64,000 nucleotides of DNA from Parvularculaceae bacterium (GTDB lineage: Bacteria; Pseudomonadota; Alphaproteobacteria; Caulobacterales; Parvularculaceae). How positions within the stretch are numbered: position 1 is the first letter of the stretch; each line of letters begins with the position of its first letter. The notes under the pieces were generated by a model that had not been told where the DNA came from, did no database searches, and saw only the letters and a program-made list of their open reading frames with translations. The DNA lies in NCBI GenBank assembly GCA_028284065.1, contig JANQSJ010000003.1:124001-188000 (forward strand). The letters run 5' to 3'. Position numbers and translations under genes: made by a program. Positions 25,521 through 34,445 of the stretch are shown piece by piece.

Positions 25521-26053
25521 ACGCGCGGCGGGCCCTGTTTCTCGCGCTTCTTGGCGCGGCCTTCGCGCTCGGCGCATTGGCGGCCAGCCATGGGGTGGCG
25601 GTCGCGACGCCCTATGTCGTGATGGACCGGGCGATGAAGGGGATCAGCGCGCGCGCAGGCGGGTATAACCGCATGGCGAAGGCGCCGCCGGCGACCCCGG
25701 AGGCGAGATCGGTCGTCCGGCCGTCTCCTGATCTTCTGTACTCGATATGCGCCTATGATCTCAGCGATGGCCCGGTCGAGGCGCGCGCCGGGGCGACCGA
25801 CGGGTACGTATCGATTTCGTTCTACGACGCCGCGACGAACAACTACCGAACCGTGCGCCGCAATGACGACGCCTCATCCAGAGACTCCCTTGTCATTTCG
25901 CTGGAAGGCGCCGCGACGCCCGAGAGCGGCGGAAACACGATCATCAGCCCGACCCGCCGCGGCGTCGTCCTGATACGACGGCGCATCTCCTCGCCCGCGC
26001 TCCGCGAGGCGGCGCTCGCCGCCCAGAAGGACGATGTCTGCGCCGCGGTCTGA
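25517..26053 (+). CDS. DUF1254 domain protein, exported or anchored
   Basis: A 178-residue protein with an N-terminal hydrophobic segment (RRALFLALLGAAFALGALAA) and a short DUF1254-like domain: SPDLLYSICAYDLSDGPVEA, DGYVSISFYDAATNNYR, and an SPTRRGVVLIRRRI strand near the end. ATG 25517 overlaps the stop of the DUF1214 gene, so the two are coupled and probably form one heterodimeric unit, replacing the fused protein of other species. Neither domain has an assigned activity. Confidence 0.8.
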   Translation: MNARRALFLALLGAAFALGALAASHGVAVATPYVVMDRAMKGISARAGGYNRMAKAPPATPEARSVVRPSPDLLYSICAYDLSDGPVEARAGATDGYVSISFYDAATNNYRTVRRNDDASSRDSLVISLEGAATPESGGNTIISPTRRGVVLIRRRISSPALREAALAAQKDDVCAAV

Positions 26054-26307
26054 ACTAGCGCGGGTTGCAGCGAATGTGGATCGCCGTTAATGGCTCCCAT
26101 CCATCAACTCGCGTCGCACCCCGCGCACTTAATAACTTAGGGCCGTTTGTCTGACTCGCGTCAGACACAAGCGGCTCCAAGCCGGCGCCGCTCCACCACG
26201 CGCGCTTGGCCTTGCGTTCCCCGAGCAACCGCCCACAACAACGCGCCGCAAAACAGATTCCGTTGGCGGAAATAAATTGGCGCGGCGCCGATTGGGCGCG
26301 GCCGCAA

Positions 26308-28371
26308 TCAGCCGCCGTCCTCGCCCGCGCCGTCCTTCTGGCCGGCGTCCAGGCCGTCGAGCCAGCCCTGCACCTTCTCGACCCTATGCGGCATGCCGAT
26401 TTCCTGGAAGAGCGCCAACGCCTTTTCCCAATGCGCCCGCACCGCGTCGAGGTTTCCGCGCCTCTGCTCCAATGTTCCGAGATTGCCGTACTGATTGGCG
26501 GACGTCTCTTTCATGCCTGCGGCTTCCGTGATCTCAAGAGATTTCTTGTACCAGTCCTCCGCCGCGTCGAGGTTTCCGCGCGTCCGCTCCAAATTTCCGA
26601 GATTGCCGTAGTCCTGCGCCATGCCTTCTTTGCGGCCGAGTTCTTCTTCGATCGCCAGGGACTTCTTGTACCAGTCCTCCGCCGCGTCGAGGTTCCCGCG
26701 CATCTCCTCCAAAATCCCGAGATTGCCGTAAACGCGAGCAACCGCTTCTTTCATGCCTTCGGCTTCAGTGATCTCAAGGGACTTCTTGTACCAGTCCTCC
26801 GCCGAGTCGAGGTTGCCGCGCGTCTGCTCCAAATTCCCGAGATTGCCGTACTTGGCGGCCATTCCTTCCTTGCGAGCCAGCTCCTCATCGATCGCCAGAC
26901 CCTTCCTGTACCACTCCTCCGCCGCGTCGAGATTGCCGCGCGTCTGCTCCAAGAGCCCGAGATTGCCGTAGGCGGCCGCCATCCCTTCCTTGCGATCCAG
27001 TTCTTCGTCAATCGCCAGTGACTTCTTGTACCAATCCTGCGCAGCATCGAGGTTCCCGAGCGTCTGCTCCAAAAGCCCGAGATTGCCGTAGTCCTGCGCT
27101 ATGCCTTCCTTGCGGCCAAGCTCTTCTTCGATTGCCAGTCCTTTTTTGTACCACTCCTCCGCCGCATCAAGATTCCCGCGCGTCTGCTCCAATATCCCGA
27201 GATTGCCGGCGGCGATGGCCAACCACTCTTTATCCGCCGTCTGATTGCCGAGCGCCATGACGCGCTGGTAGGCCGTTTGGGCGCGCGGCAGGTCGCCAGT
27301 GCGCGCATACAATAGACCAAGCCTATTGTGCGCGTCGGCGTCATCGGGCGCGAGCTCTGTGACGCGCTGCCAGGCGTCCAACGCTTCGTCCGTATTTGAA
27401 TAGAAAGCGAGCGCACCGATTTCTCGATAGGTGCGTGCGGCGTCCGTGACGCTGTCCTCCTGTTGGGCGGCGAGCTGCTTCAGTTCGGTCAACGCACCCG
27501 CCGCATCCGGCGGCGTCGCCGTCAGTTTCTCTTTCGCGCGGCCGCGCGCGCCTTCCCCTTCAGACAACATGTCGGCGACAATCGTCGCGAGCGATCGCTC
27601 CTGCGCCGCCTCAACTTCAACACCCTTTTGGCTCTCCAACCGTCGGAGGATGTCGAGCGCCTCATCCACCTTGTCGGCCAATACGCCGAGGTCAGAACGG
27701 ATTTCGGTCAACCGACCGGAAATGTCGGTACGCAGCGCGATCGAGACCGCTTTGTACTCGGTGAAGTCGTCCGAAAGCCCCAGAACCAATCCGCGGATCT
27801 CGCCGGTAACGCCAAGCGTCTCCATCATGATATGCGGCGAAAGCAACTTGACGAAATCCTCGTCTTCAAGCGCAGCCGTTAACGCTGTGGCCGCAGCGGT
27901 CAATGCTGCTCCCCGCGACGCTCCCGAGCCTACGTCCTTCGACAGGAACTTGGCCGAAGATTCATTTGTGGCGATCAGATCAACGACATGCTCCGCCACC
28001 GCGTCGGGCCAGTCGCCTTCCTTCGACACGACACCCGCAATCACTCCGTTCGCGGGCCAGTATTTTGCTCCGAACTGAGCGACCGCTGCGCAGCCTTCCT
28101 CAATGGCATCTAGATCGCCGCCCCCATCACCGACATGCTTACGCCATCGCGCGTTAGCGACGATTCTTTCCGCGATCGCTTCGATGGACTTGCCGGCGCT
28201 TGGATCCTTGGTCGTAAGCCTCTTCACGAACGCGCCTATCGTCGACGCGCCGAGGCCGGCTGCGGAGCCGCAAACAGCCGCGGCCGCGAGACTACCAGTC
28301 CCGGTCGCGACGATTGCGCCTGCAACGCCCACATGAGCGAGCTGCTGACATTGGCTCGGTGACGGGGCCAT
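26308..28371 (-). CDS. Large TPR-repeat protein with hydrophobic N-terminus
   Basis: A 687-residue protein. Start at ATG 28371 (GGAG 7 bases upstream) in preference to an in-frame start at 28425. The N-terminus is Gly/Ala-rich and hydrophobic (about residues 12-45, [20 protein letters not shown]), followed by about 230 residues of helical, unrecognised sequence containing [20 protein letters not shown] and a coiled-coil-like stretch before LRRLESQ. Canonical TPRs follow ([19 protein letters not shown]), then seven near-identical 40-residue units of the type [20 protein letters not shown]. This layout, a hydrophobic effector-like head on a repeat sensor, is seen in bacterial conflict and signalling proteins, but no enzyme motif is visible. 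It is divergent from uvrB. Confidence 0.85.
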   Translation of the reverse strand: MAPSPSQCQQLAHVGVAGAIVATGTGSLAAAAVCGSAAGLGASTIGAFVKRLTTKDPSAGKSIEAIAERIVANARWRKHVGDGGGDLDAIEEGCAAVAQFGAKYWPANGVIAGVVSKEGDWPDAVAEHVVDLIATNESSAKFLSKDVGSGASRGAALTAAATALTAALEDEDFVKLLSPHIMMETLGVTGEIRGLVLGLSDDFTEYKAVSIALRTDISGRLTEIRSDLGVLADKVDEALDILRRLESQKGVEVEAAQERSLATIVADMLSEGEGARGRAKEKLTATPPDAAGALTELKQLAAQQEDSVTDAARTYREIGALAFYSNTDEALDAWQRVTELAPDDADAHNRLGLLYARTGDLPRAQTAYQRVMALGNQTADKEWLAIAAGNLGILEQTRGNLDAAEEWYKKGLAIEEELGRKEGIAQDYGNLGLLEQTLGNLDAAQDWYKKSLAIDEELDRKEGMAAAYGNLGLLEQTRGNLDAAEEWYRKGLAIDEELARKEGMAAKYGNLGNLEQTRGNLDSAEDWYKKSLEITEAEGMKEAVARVYGNLGILEEMRGNLDAAEDWYKKSLAIEEELGRKEGMAQDYGNLGNLERTRGNLDAAEDWYKKSLEITEAAGMKETSANQYGNLGTLEQRRGNLDAVRAHWEKALALFQEIGMPHRVEKVQGWLDGLDAGQKDGAGEDGG
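26371..27210. repeat. Seven tandem 120 bp units in the TPR gene
   Basis: The coding DNA repeats with a strict 120 bp period, each unit carrying CCGAGATTGCCGTA and TTGTACCA landmarks on the plus strand. Two unit types mix, one ending in [10 protein letters not shown] and one in [12 protein letters not shown], which suggests copying or recombination between units. The first and last units are the most diverged. Confidence 0.88.
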
Positions 28372-28486
28372 ACGGCGACTCCAAAATCGGACGCTGAGTC
28401 TCGACGATACGGGTTCGATTTTCAACCTCCGGTCGAGCGCCGACGCCGCCCCTTCTCATCCCCCGCGGCCGCCTTATGTTCCCCCC

Positions 28487-30868
28487 ATGCCAGCGACCAG
28501 ACCCACACGCCGCGGACCGACGAGCCAGCCGACGACCGCGAAGGAAGACCTTATCCAGGTGCCCGGCGGCTTTTCCGAAGCCGTCGCCACCTATCACGAC
28601 CGCCATGCGCCGCAGGTGTGGGAGCCGCACCGGCCGGAGCGGCCCGAACGCAAGCTGACCAACCCGTTGCGGGTCGTGTCGGAGTACGAACCCGCGGGCG
28701 ACCAGCCGCAGGCGATCCGTGAGCTGAACGCCGGCCTGAAAGAAGGCGAGTTCGACCAGGTGCTCCTCGGCGCGACGGGGACAGGCAAGACCTTCACCAT
28801 GGCGAAGATCATCGAGGCGCAGCAGCGCCCAGCCCTCATCCTCGCCCACAACAAGACCCTCGCCGCGCAGCTCTATGGCGAGTTCAAGGCGTTCTTCCCC
28901 GACAATGCGGTGGAGTATTTCGTCTCCTATTACGACTACTACCAGCCGGAGGCTTACGTTCCGCGTACGGATACCTATATCGAGAAGGAAAGCTCCATCA
29001 ACGAGCAGATCGACCGGATGCGCCACGCGGCGACGCGCGCGCTTCTCGAACGCGAGGACGTCGTCATCGTCGCGTCGGTCTCCTGCATTTACGGCATCGG
29101 CTCGGTGGAGACCTATACGGCGATGACGTTCTCGCTGAATGTCGGCCAGGAGATCGAGCGCAAGGCGCTCCTCGCCGACCTCGTCGCCCTGCAATACCGG
29201 CGCAATGACGCGGCCTTCGCCCGCGGCACGTTCCGCGCGCGCGGCGACGTCATTGAGATCTTCCCCGCCCACTATGAGGACCGCGCCTGGCGCGTCTCCA
29301 TGTTCGGCGACGAGATCGAGGGCATCACCGAATTTGATCCGCTCACGGGACAAAAGACGCAGGACCTTGAGCAGGTCACGATCTACGCCAACTCGCACTA
29401 TGTGACGCCGCGGCCGACCCTCAATCAGGCGATCGAGAAGATCCACCGGGAGCTTGAGGAGGTCATCCCGAAGATGAAGGAGGAAGGCAAATTGCTGGAG
29501 GCGCAGCGGCTTCAGCAGCGCGTCGACTTCGACATCGAGATGATGCAGGCGACGGGCTCATGCAACGGCATCGAGAATTACTCCCGCTACCTCACCGGCC
29601 GCAAGCCGGGGGAGCCGCCGCCGACCCTGTTCGAATACCTGCCGGACGACGCGCTCCTCTTCGTCGACGAAAGCCACCAGACCGTGCCGCAAATCGGCGC
29701 GATGTTCCGGGGCGACTTCAACCGTAAACGGACATTGGCGGAGTACGGGTTTCGCCTGCCCTCCTGCATGGACAACCGGCCTTTGAAATTCGAGGAGTGG
29801 GAGCGGATGCGGCCCGCCACCGTGCACGTCTCCGCGACGCCGGGGCCGTGGGAGCTGGAACGCACCGGCGGCGTATTCACCGAGCAGGTGATCCGCCCGA
29901 CGGGCCTTGTCGACCCGGAGATCGAGATCCGGCCCGTGACGGGCGAGAAGGCGAACCAGGTCGACGACGTCATCGAGGAGTGCAAGCAGGTCGCGAAGGC
30001 CGGCGGCCGCGTGCTCGTCACCACCCTGACGAAGCGCATGGCCGAGGACCTTACCGAATACATGCACGAACAGGGCGTGCGCGTGCGCTACATGCACTCC
30101 GACGTGGAGACGCTGGAGCGGATTGAAATCATCCGCGATCTGCGGCTCGGCGCGTTCGACGTGCTCGTCGGCATCAATCTGTTGCGGGAAGGGCTCGACA
30201 TCCCCGAATGCCGGCTGGTGGCGATCCTCGACGCGGACAAGGAAGGCTTCCTGCGCTCGGAAACGTCGCTGGTGCAGACCATTGGCCGCGCGGCGCGGAA
30301 CGTCGACGGCCGCGTCATTCTCTATGCGGACGGCATGACCGGCTCCATGGAGCGGGCGATCGCCGAGACGACCCGTCGCCGCGAGAAGCAGGTCGCCCAT
30401 AACGAGGCGCACGGCATCACGCCGACCACCGTGAAGGCCAAGATCGCGGAAATCGCCACGTCCGACGACGAAGGCGCGAAGGCCGCCGCCGGGCAGACAT
30501 TCGTCGGCCACCGCGGCGTACGCGCCGCCGCGCCGGGCAACGCCGCAGGCTTCGCCGAGGACGGCGCGTCTTACGATGACGGCAGTCCCATGGGCGGCAA
30601 CTTGCGCGCCCATATCGAGGCGCTGGAGAAGGACATGCGCGAGGCCGCCGCAAACCTGGAGTTTGAAGACGCCGCGCGCATCCGCGACGAGATCAAGCGA
30701 CTTCAAGAGACGGAACTCGCCATCGCCGACGATCCGTTAGCGCGCCAGTCGGATGTGGACGCCCGCGTCGACGCGAAATCGTCCGGCCGCATCAAAAAGT
30801 CAGAAGGGACGGTGTCGCGAGTCACGAGCAAGCCGAAGGGCGCGAGGGGAAGGAAACGGGGGCGGTAG
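28487..30868 (+). CDS. uvrB: UvrABC excinuclease subunit B
   Basis: A 793-residue nucleotide-excision-repair helicase-like subunit that verifies DNA damage and recruits UvrC. Walker A is GATGTGKT at 95-102; the damage-probing beta-hairpin is [15 protein letters not shown]-type ([18 protein letters not shown]); motif VI appears as QTIGRAARN; the C-terminal UVR motif ([20 protein letters not shown]) is complete. An N-terminal extension of about 55 residues before the usual start of homology is common in alphaproteobacteria. No clear ribosome site or SOS box is visible in the short 5' region. The Lys/Arg-rich tail is probably disordered. Confidence 0.97.
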   Translation: MPATRPTRRGPTSQPTTAKEDLIQVPGGFSEAVATYHDRHAPQVWEPHRPERPERKLTNPLRVVSEYEPAGDQPQAIRELNAGLKEGEFDQVLLGATGTGKTFTMAKIIEAQQRPALILAHNKTLAAQLYGEFKAFFPDNAVEYFVSYYDYYQPEAYVPRTDTYIEKESSINEQIDRMRHAATRALLEREDVVIVASVSCIYGIGSVETYTAMTFSLNVGQEIERKALLADLVALQYRRNDAAFARGTFRARGDVIEIFPAHYEDRAWRVSMFGDEIEGITEFDPLTGQKTQDLEQVTIYANSHYVTPRPTLNQAIEKIHRELEEVIPKMKEEGKLLEAQRLQQRVDFDIEMMQATGSCNGIENYSRYLTGRKPGEPPPTLFEYLPDDALLFVDESHQTVPQIGAMFRGDFNRKRTLAEYGFRLPSCMDNRPLKFEEWERMRPATVHVSATPGPWELERTGGVFTEQVIRPTGLVDPEIEIRPVTGEKANQVDDVIEECKQVAKAGGRVLVTTLTKRMAEDLTEYMHEQGVRVRYMHSDVETLERIEIIRDLRLGAFDVLVGINLLREGLDIPECRLVAILDADKEGFLRSETSLVQTIGRAARNVDGRVILYADGMTGSMERAIAETTRRREKQVAHNEAHGITPTTVKAKIAEIATSDDEGAKAAAGQTFVGHRGVRAAAPGNAAGFAEDGASYDDGSPMGGNLRAHIEALEKDMREAAANLEFEDAARIRDEIKRLQETELAIADDPLARQSDVDARVDAKSSGRIKKSEGTVSRVTSKPKGARGRKRGR

Positions 30869-30893
30869 GGCGCGACCGTGCTTTTTGCTGAAG

Positions 30894-31355
30894 CTATCGG
30901 CAGCGGCGATGACCGCGAACGAAAGTCCCATCTTTACGGTAATAGCTGCGGACATGGTGGCAACTAGAGGTGCCATTAGGACGATAGTGTTGTCTTATAT
31001 ACCGTTTTGGATTGAATTCGCAGGCAAACTCGTCTCCGTCCTTATCAAGATTGAACGGGTCTTTAGAAGGCCCGCCCGCTATCACAAAGGCGAATTGAGC
31101 ATTACTTTGGGTCAGGAAATCCGCACAATCGTAGTCGCTTACAGTGTATTGACGGCCTCGATAGAGGATTTCTAGCTGGCGGCCGGGTTCAGCTTCGTAA
31201 TCTGGGAAGCGCTCGAATGACTGTTCTTCTTTGTACAGTCTCCAGTTGTTCAAACCCAATTCGTCATTGATGAGGTTAAACCCCGCATATCGACCGCTGT
31301 CTCGCCACGAGCACCCTGCCGTGGCAATCAATATGATTATTATCGGGTAAAGCAT
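30894..31355 (-). CDS. Lipoprotein with Excalibur-type calcium-binding motif
   Basis: A 153-residue predicted lipoprotein: the signal IIIILIATAGC puts the lipid on Cys15. Residues 75-114 contain DCADFLTQSNAQFAF, GGPSKDPFNLDKDGDEFACE, matching the Excalibur pattern with Asp104, Asp106, Asp108 and Glu113 as calcium ligands and Cys77/Cys112 as a probable disulfide. The C-terminus SYYRKDGTFVRGHRRCR resembles tails found in small secreted proteins. Base composition is clearly more AT-rich than its neighbours and codon choice is less biased, which suggests recent acquisition. It is convergent with uvrB. Excalibur domains often accompany extracellular nucleases, but no nuclease part is present. Confidence 0.75.
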   Translation of the reverse strand: MLYPIIIILIATAGCSWRDSGRYAGFNLINDELGLNNWRLYKEEQSFERFPDYEAEPGRQLEILYRGRQYTVSDYDCADFLTQSNAQFAFVIAGGPSKDPFNLDKDGDEFACEFNPKRYIRQHYRPNGTSSCHHVRSYYRKDGTFVRGHRRCR

Positions 31356-32205
31356 TGAGCTCAGTCACCATTGCCAGAGGCCATTGGGCGCAACCAGCAC
31401 AGCAAGACGCGCCATTATCGCCAGCGCATCGCGCTTTCGTTTGGTGCGTCCTAGTCGCTATACGGTGTAAGACTAAACAACTCGTCAAGTTGCATCAGTG
31501 GATAATATCCACCTCTACGTAGGGGATGTGATTTTTGTTTTTTGGGAAATCCGATTGGACGTTTTGGTTGTTCTTGCTGAGCCCACTGAATCGCGCTCTC
31601 GCTGTCTTGCGTGTCTGGCTCGATCCATCTTGGTACGTCTTAAACGACAAACCGCTGGCCTGCCAATTGATCTATCCAACTCTACAGGTGGTGTCGTTTT
31701 GAATAAATTTTTCTCAACTTGAGCGTTGTCTATCTTGATATTTTTTGTTTGAAGAGCTACAGGTTACTATTTATTCCATTACTCTGTAACCAACCAAAAA
31801 TATCGATGGATGCTGGCCGCGCCAACATCGTGGAACCAGCTTCGGCGCTCCTCAATACAAGCTTAGACCCGACCTCTCCGCACATGGATCCCGGATAACC
31901 GCTGTCGCGGTTTCCAGGATAACAGCGTGTCGAGGCGCCTCATCCGGATGACGCCCACCAAGAACGCCATTTTGGCTCGTCTCAAAAAAACTTATCGAAC
32001 GGCTCAAGCCCAGCGCCCATGCGGGCTGCGGGGGTATTTTAAGAAATCTCATCGAACGCCCCTCGGGCGGGGGTTAGGCTTCCCTCCGTCGGCGGATGGC
32101 GTCGCTTAGCGAGGCTTATGTGTCGGCGGGCTCTTTGACATTGTGAAATATCTTGGGTGCGCATAGCGGCGCCCTGCCCGTCATCCCGGACGAGGCGCGG
32201 ACGGC
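31356..32205. other. Gene-poor, AT-richer stretch
   Basis: About 850 bp with no gene I can support. 31490-31810 is markedly AT-rich with T-runs. 31862-31930 holds a dispersed-type hairpin (AACCGC/GCGGTT inside GGATAACCGCTGTCGCGGTTTCC-like sequence). 32128-32150 reads GGGCTCTTTGACATTGTGAA, which resembles the boxA leader of alphaproteobacterial rRNA spacers, but no rRNA or tRNA follows. 32177-32195 has the GTCATCCCGGACGAGGC phrase common in intergenic repeats. It looks like a decayed acquisition or insertion site. Confidence 0.55.
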
Positions 32206-32391
32206 CTAGTCGTCGCCGCCGTCGAACATGTCCGGCGGGTTGTCGTTCTTGAAGACTGAACGGAACGTCTCCCCGCCGGTGATGTCGCCCTCAAGCACGG
32301 CGGCGATCGCCCACATGACGAAGACGACGCCCCCGAACGCCAGCCATTCAGGGTTAATCATAGCAAGATGCGTTCTGATGAAGTCGATCAT
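32206..32391 (-). CDS. Small single-span membrane protein
   Basis: A 61-residue protein with one membrane span (WLAFGGVVFVMWAIAAVLEG, about residues 16-35) and an acidic tail ending in DMFDGGDD. No family is recognised. GC and codon use fit the neighbouring genes, and the amphipathic-free, Trp-flanked helix looks natural, but the ribosome site is weak and homology would be needed to confirm it. It lies 35 bp after the methyltransferase stop and may share its transcript. Confidence 0.5.
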   Translation of the reverse strand: MIDFIRTHLAMINPEWLAFGGVVFVMWAIAAVLEGDITGGETFRSVFKNDNPPDMFDGGDD

Positions 32392-32426
32392 GAGGCCGGC
32401 ATAGGACGTTCGCCTTGACGCGGCGT

Positions 32427-33371
32427 TTACAAAGGGGTCGTCGGCGCGCCATCGCCCCCCTGTTCCGCGGCGATTTCGTCAGGGTAATAGGTCCAGAGGC
32501 CCGAGAGATCCTTGCGCGTGTAGGCGATGCTGCGCGGATTGTCCGCCGCGCCAAGGCCGGCGAAGGGCCCCAGATAATATGCGCCGAGCGGCGCGCCGGA
32601 GCCGGCGCCGATCAGGCCGGGAGGCGTGGCGTCAAAGTATTTGCGCCAGTACTTTTCGGAGTAAAAGAGCGCGCAATAGTCCGTGTAGACATATTCATCG
32701 ATGAATACGTATCCTTTTTCGACAAGGTGCGGCCAAAGGTTCTGGATGCAGTCATGAAGGCTCGCCATATAGTCGACGTCCAGAAACATCAGCGCGATGG
32801 GCTCTGAATGCGACGGCAGGGTGTCGCTAAAAAATCCCTTTACGAATCTGCAGCGCGCCACATGCCCGTTGCGCGCCACGTGATCGCGCACCTGCTCAAG
32901 CGCCGCCGCGAGAAACCCCTCGCCTGCGGGATTGGCGAGCGGATCGCCCTCGGCGGCGGGCGGCAATCCTTCAAAGGAATCGTAGACGATGAGTTCGCGC
33001 CCCGCGATTTCGCAGACCAAAGAGAGGTTCGCCGTCGCGCCGCCGCGAAAGCAGCCGCACTCGACGACCACGCCAGGCGTCGCCCGCGGCGCGGAGAGAA
33101 TCTTCTGCGCCATGGCGAGATGGGCGCGCCACGACGTGGCGGTAAATACCTTTCTGGCGTTCCAGTACATGCGCCAACCGAGGCGCAACTTGGCGAACGC
33201 GGACAGCTGATAGTCCGGGTGAAGGCGTTCTGAGCGCAGGACAAAGTAAACCGCCGCCGGCAGCGTCAAGAGATCATAGGCGTCGCTGATAAATCCGCGC
33301 CATGAGTGTATCTTGCTGGGGTTGAACGGGTTTCTTCTTAAGTCTTCTTCGCCCATTCGCCGATCGTCCAC
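32427..33371 (-). CDS. TylF/MycF-type O-methyltransferase family protein
   Basis: A 314-residue SAM-dependent methyltransferase-like protein. The SAM site is VVVECGCFRGGATANLSLV; the downstream IALMFLDVDYMASLHDCIQN and KGYVFIDEYVYTDY segments are the metal/SAM and substrate region typical of macrocin O-methyltransferase relatives (TylF). Such proteins methylate sugars in antibiotics or surface glycans. The start is a GTG at 33371 with GGAAG upstream; an ATG at 33356 is the alternative. No glycan or polyketide cluster surrounds it, so the acceptor is open. Confidence 0.85.
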   Translation of the reverse strand: MDDRRMGEEDLRRNPFNPSKIHSWRGFISDAYDLLTLPAAVYFVLRSERLHPDYQLSAFAKLRLGWRMYWNARKVFTATSWRAHLAMAQKILSAPRATPGVVVECGCFRGGATANLSLVCEIAGRELIVYDSFEGLPPAAEGDPLANPAGEGFLAAALEQVRDHVARNGHVARCRFVKGFFSDTLPSHSEPIALMFLDVDYMASLHDCIQNLWPHLVEKGYVFIDEYVYTDYCALFYSEKYWRKYFDATPPGLIGAGSGAPLGAYYLGPFAGLGAADNPRSIAYTRKDLSGLWTYYPDEIAAEQGGDGAPTTPL

Positions 33372-33775
33372 TTATCTTCCGGCGCGCATATGTCGCCGAG
33401 CGTGCGCTGAACGCTCCGGCATGGCGGCTCTTCCCGCATTAGCGCCGCGGCCGGCTTTAACGCCAACGCCGCGTTCGGTCAAAGCTCGCCGCGGTCAAGT
33501 CCCGCCGCCCGTTTCCGGTCGAGACGGCGACGCGCGAGGGCGCGCGCCGGCGATGGGATCGCGCATGTGCGCCGGTCGCAGATGGCGCTCCGGCCGCGAA
33601 CAGCCTTTATGCGGCCTCGCGATGCGTGGAGGGCGCACGTCAATAACAATGCCTTAACCGTACGCGGATATTGGTATCCCTGCAGCCGTCAAGTGGACTG
33701 CCGTCCCGGCGGGGCGGAAAGCCGGCGACGGACGCCGGCGCCTCGGCTCCCGCGGGACCACCGGAGACGGATCGA

Positions 33776-34051
33776 ATGGGCATGTCAGACGAAACAGCGA
33801 TCACGCTTGAAGCGCGCCTCGATCTGCAGGCGGCGAAGGATCTGAAGGACGATCTGTCGATCGGCCGCGGCGCAATCGTGGCGGACGGGTCAGAAGTGAC
33901 GTTCCTCGGCGGCCAGTGCCTGCAGCTTCTGCTCGCCGCGGCGAACACCTATGGGAACGGAGGCGTCAAGATCGAAAACGCCTCTGAAGAATTCGTCGAC
34001 TGCCTGCGCACGCTCGGCGTCGACCCGTCAATTCTCGGAATCTCGGAGTAG
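33776..34051 (+). CDS. STAS-domain protein of the chemotaxis cluster
   Basis: A 91-residue protein with a STAS (anti-sigma-factor antagonist-like) fold: ITLEARLDLQAAKDLKDDL, the GAIVADGSEVTFLGGQCLQL strand-helix unit and a C-terminal helix ending near DCLRTLGVDPSIL. Ser/Thr at the usual phosphorylation site is not obvious: the segment reads EVTFLGGQ where many homologues have D-S-S/T-G, so phospho-control is doubtful. Start ATG 33776 with CGGAGA upstream; the frame is open earlier but non-coding in style. It opens the che operon, 6 bp before cheY, an arrangement seen in several alphaproteobacterial che clusters. Confidence 0.8.
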   Translation: MGMSDETAITLEARLDLQAAKDLKDDLSIGRGAIVADGSEVTFLGGQCLQLLLAAANTYGNGGVKIENASEEFVDCLRTLGVDPSILGISE

Positions 34052-34057
34052 TAGATC

Positions 34058-34426
34058 GTGCCGCTCACCGTCCTCGCCGTCGATGATTCCCGCACGATGC
34101 GGGAGATGATCCGTATCGCCCTCGCCGGCGAGGGGTTTGAAGTGCATGTCGCGGATGACGGCGTGCATGGGCTCGAAGTTCTCGGCAACATCGATCCGAA
34201 TGTCATCATCACCGACATCAACATGCCGAATCTCGATGGTTTCGGCTTTATCGACGGCGTGCGGCAGAGCGGCGGCCCGCACCGGGCGAAACCGATCCTT
34301 GTTCTGACGACCGAGAGCGCGCCGGAGCTGAAAGCGCGCGCAAAACGCGCCGGCGCCACGGGATGGATTGTCAAGCCGTTCGAAAAAACCAAGCTCGTCT
34401 CCGCCATCCGCCGCGTCGCGCGATGA
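34058..34426 (+). CDS. cheY: Chemotaxis response regulator CheY
   Basis: A 122-residue single receiver domain. The acidic pair is Asp9-Asp10, the phospho-acceptor Asp53 (ITDINMPNLDG), the switch Thr in VLTTESAPE, and the conserved Lys in WIVKPFEKTKL. GTG is the start, 6 bp after the STAS gene. CheA transfers phosphate to it; as a stand-alone receiver it either controls the flagellar switch or acts as a phosphate sink. A second cheY lies at 38121. Confidence 0.93.
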   Translation: MPLTVLAVDDSRTMREMIRIALAGEGFEVHVADDGVHGLEVLGNIDPNVIITDINMPNLDGFGFIDGVRQSGGPHRAKPILVLTTESAPELKARAKRAGATGWIVKPFEKTKLVSAIRRVAR

Positions 34427-34445
34427 TTTAGAGGGCCGTCACGCC

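Noticed and set aside
26371-27210. Periodic repeats as a CRISPR array
   Set aside because: 120 bp units are coding TPR repeats in one continuous frame with no spacer/repeat pattern.
28426-28486. SOS (LexA) box before uvrB
   Set aside because: No GTTC-N7-GTTC spacing is present; GTTCGATTTTCAACC is only a partial likeness.
28292-29446. 384-codon minus-strand frame
   Set aside because: Shadow of uvrB.
31498-31722. 74-codon plus-strand frame in the AT-rich patch
   Set aside because: GTG start without ribosome site, no recognisable domain, low-complexity context.
31860-32200. tRNA gene or rRNA fragment
   Set aside because: No cloverleaf or conserved rRNA core found by eye; only a boxA-like word.
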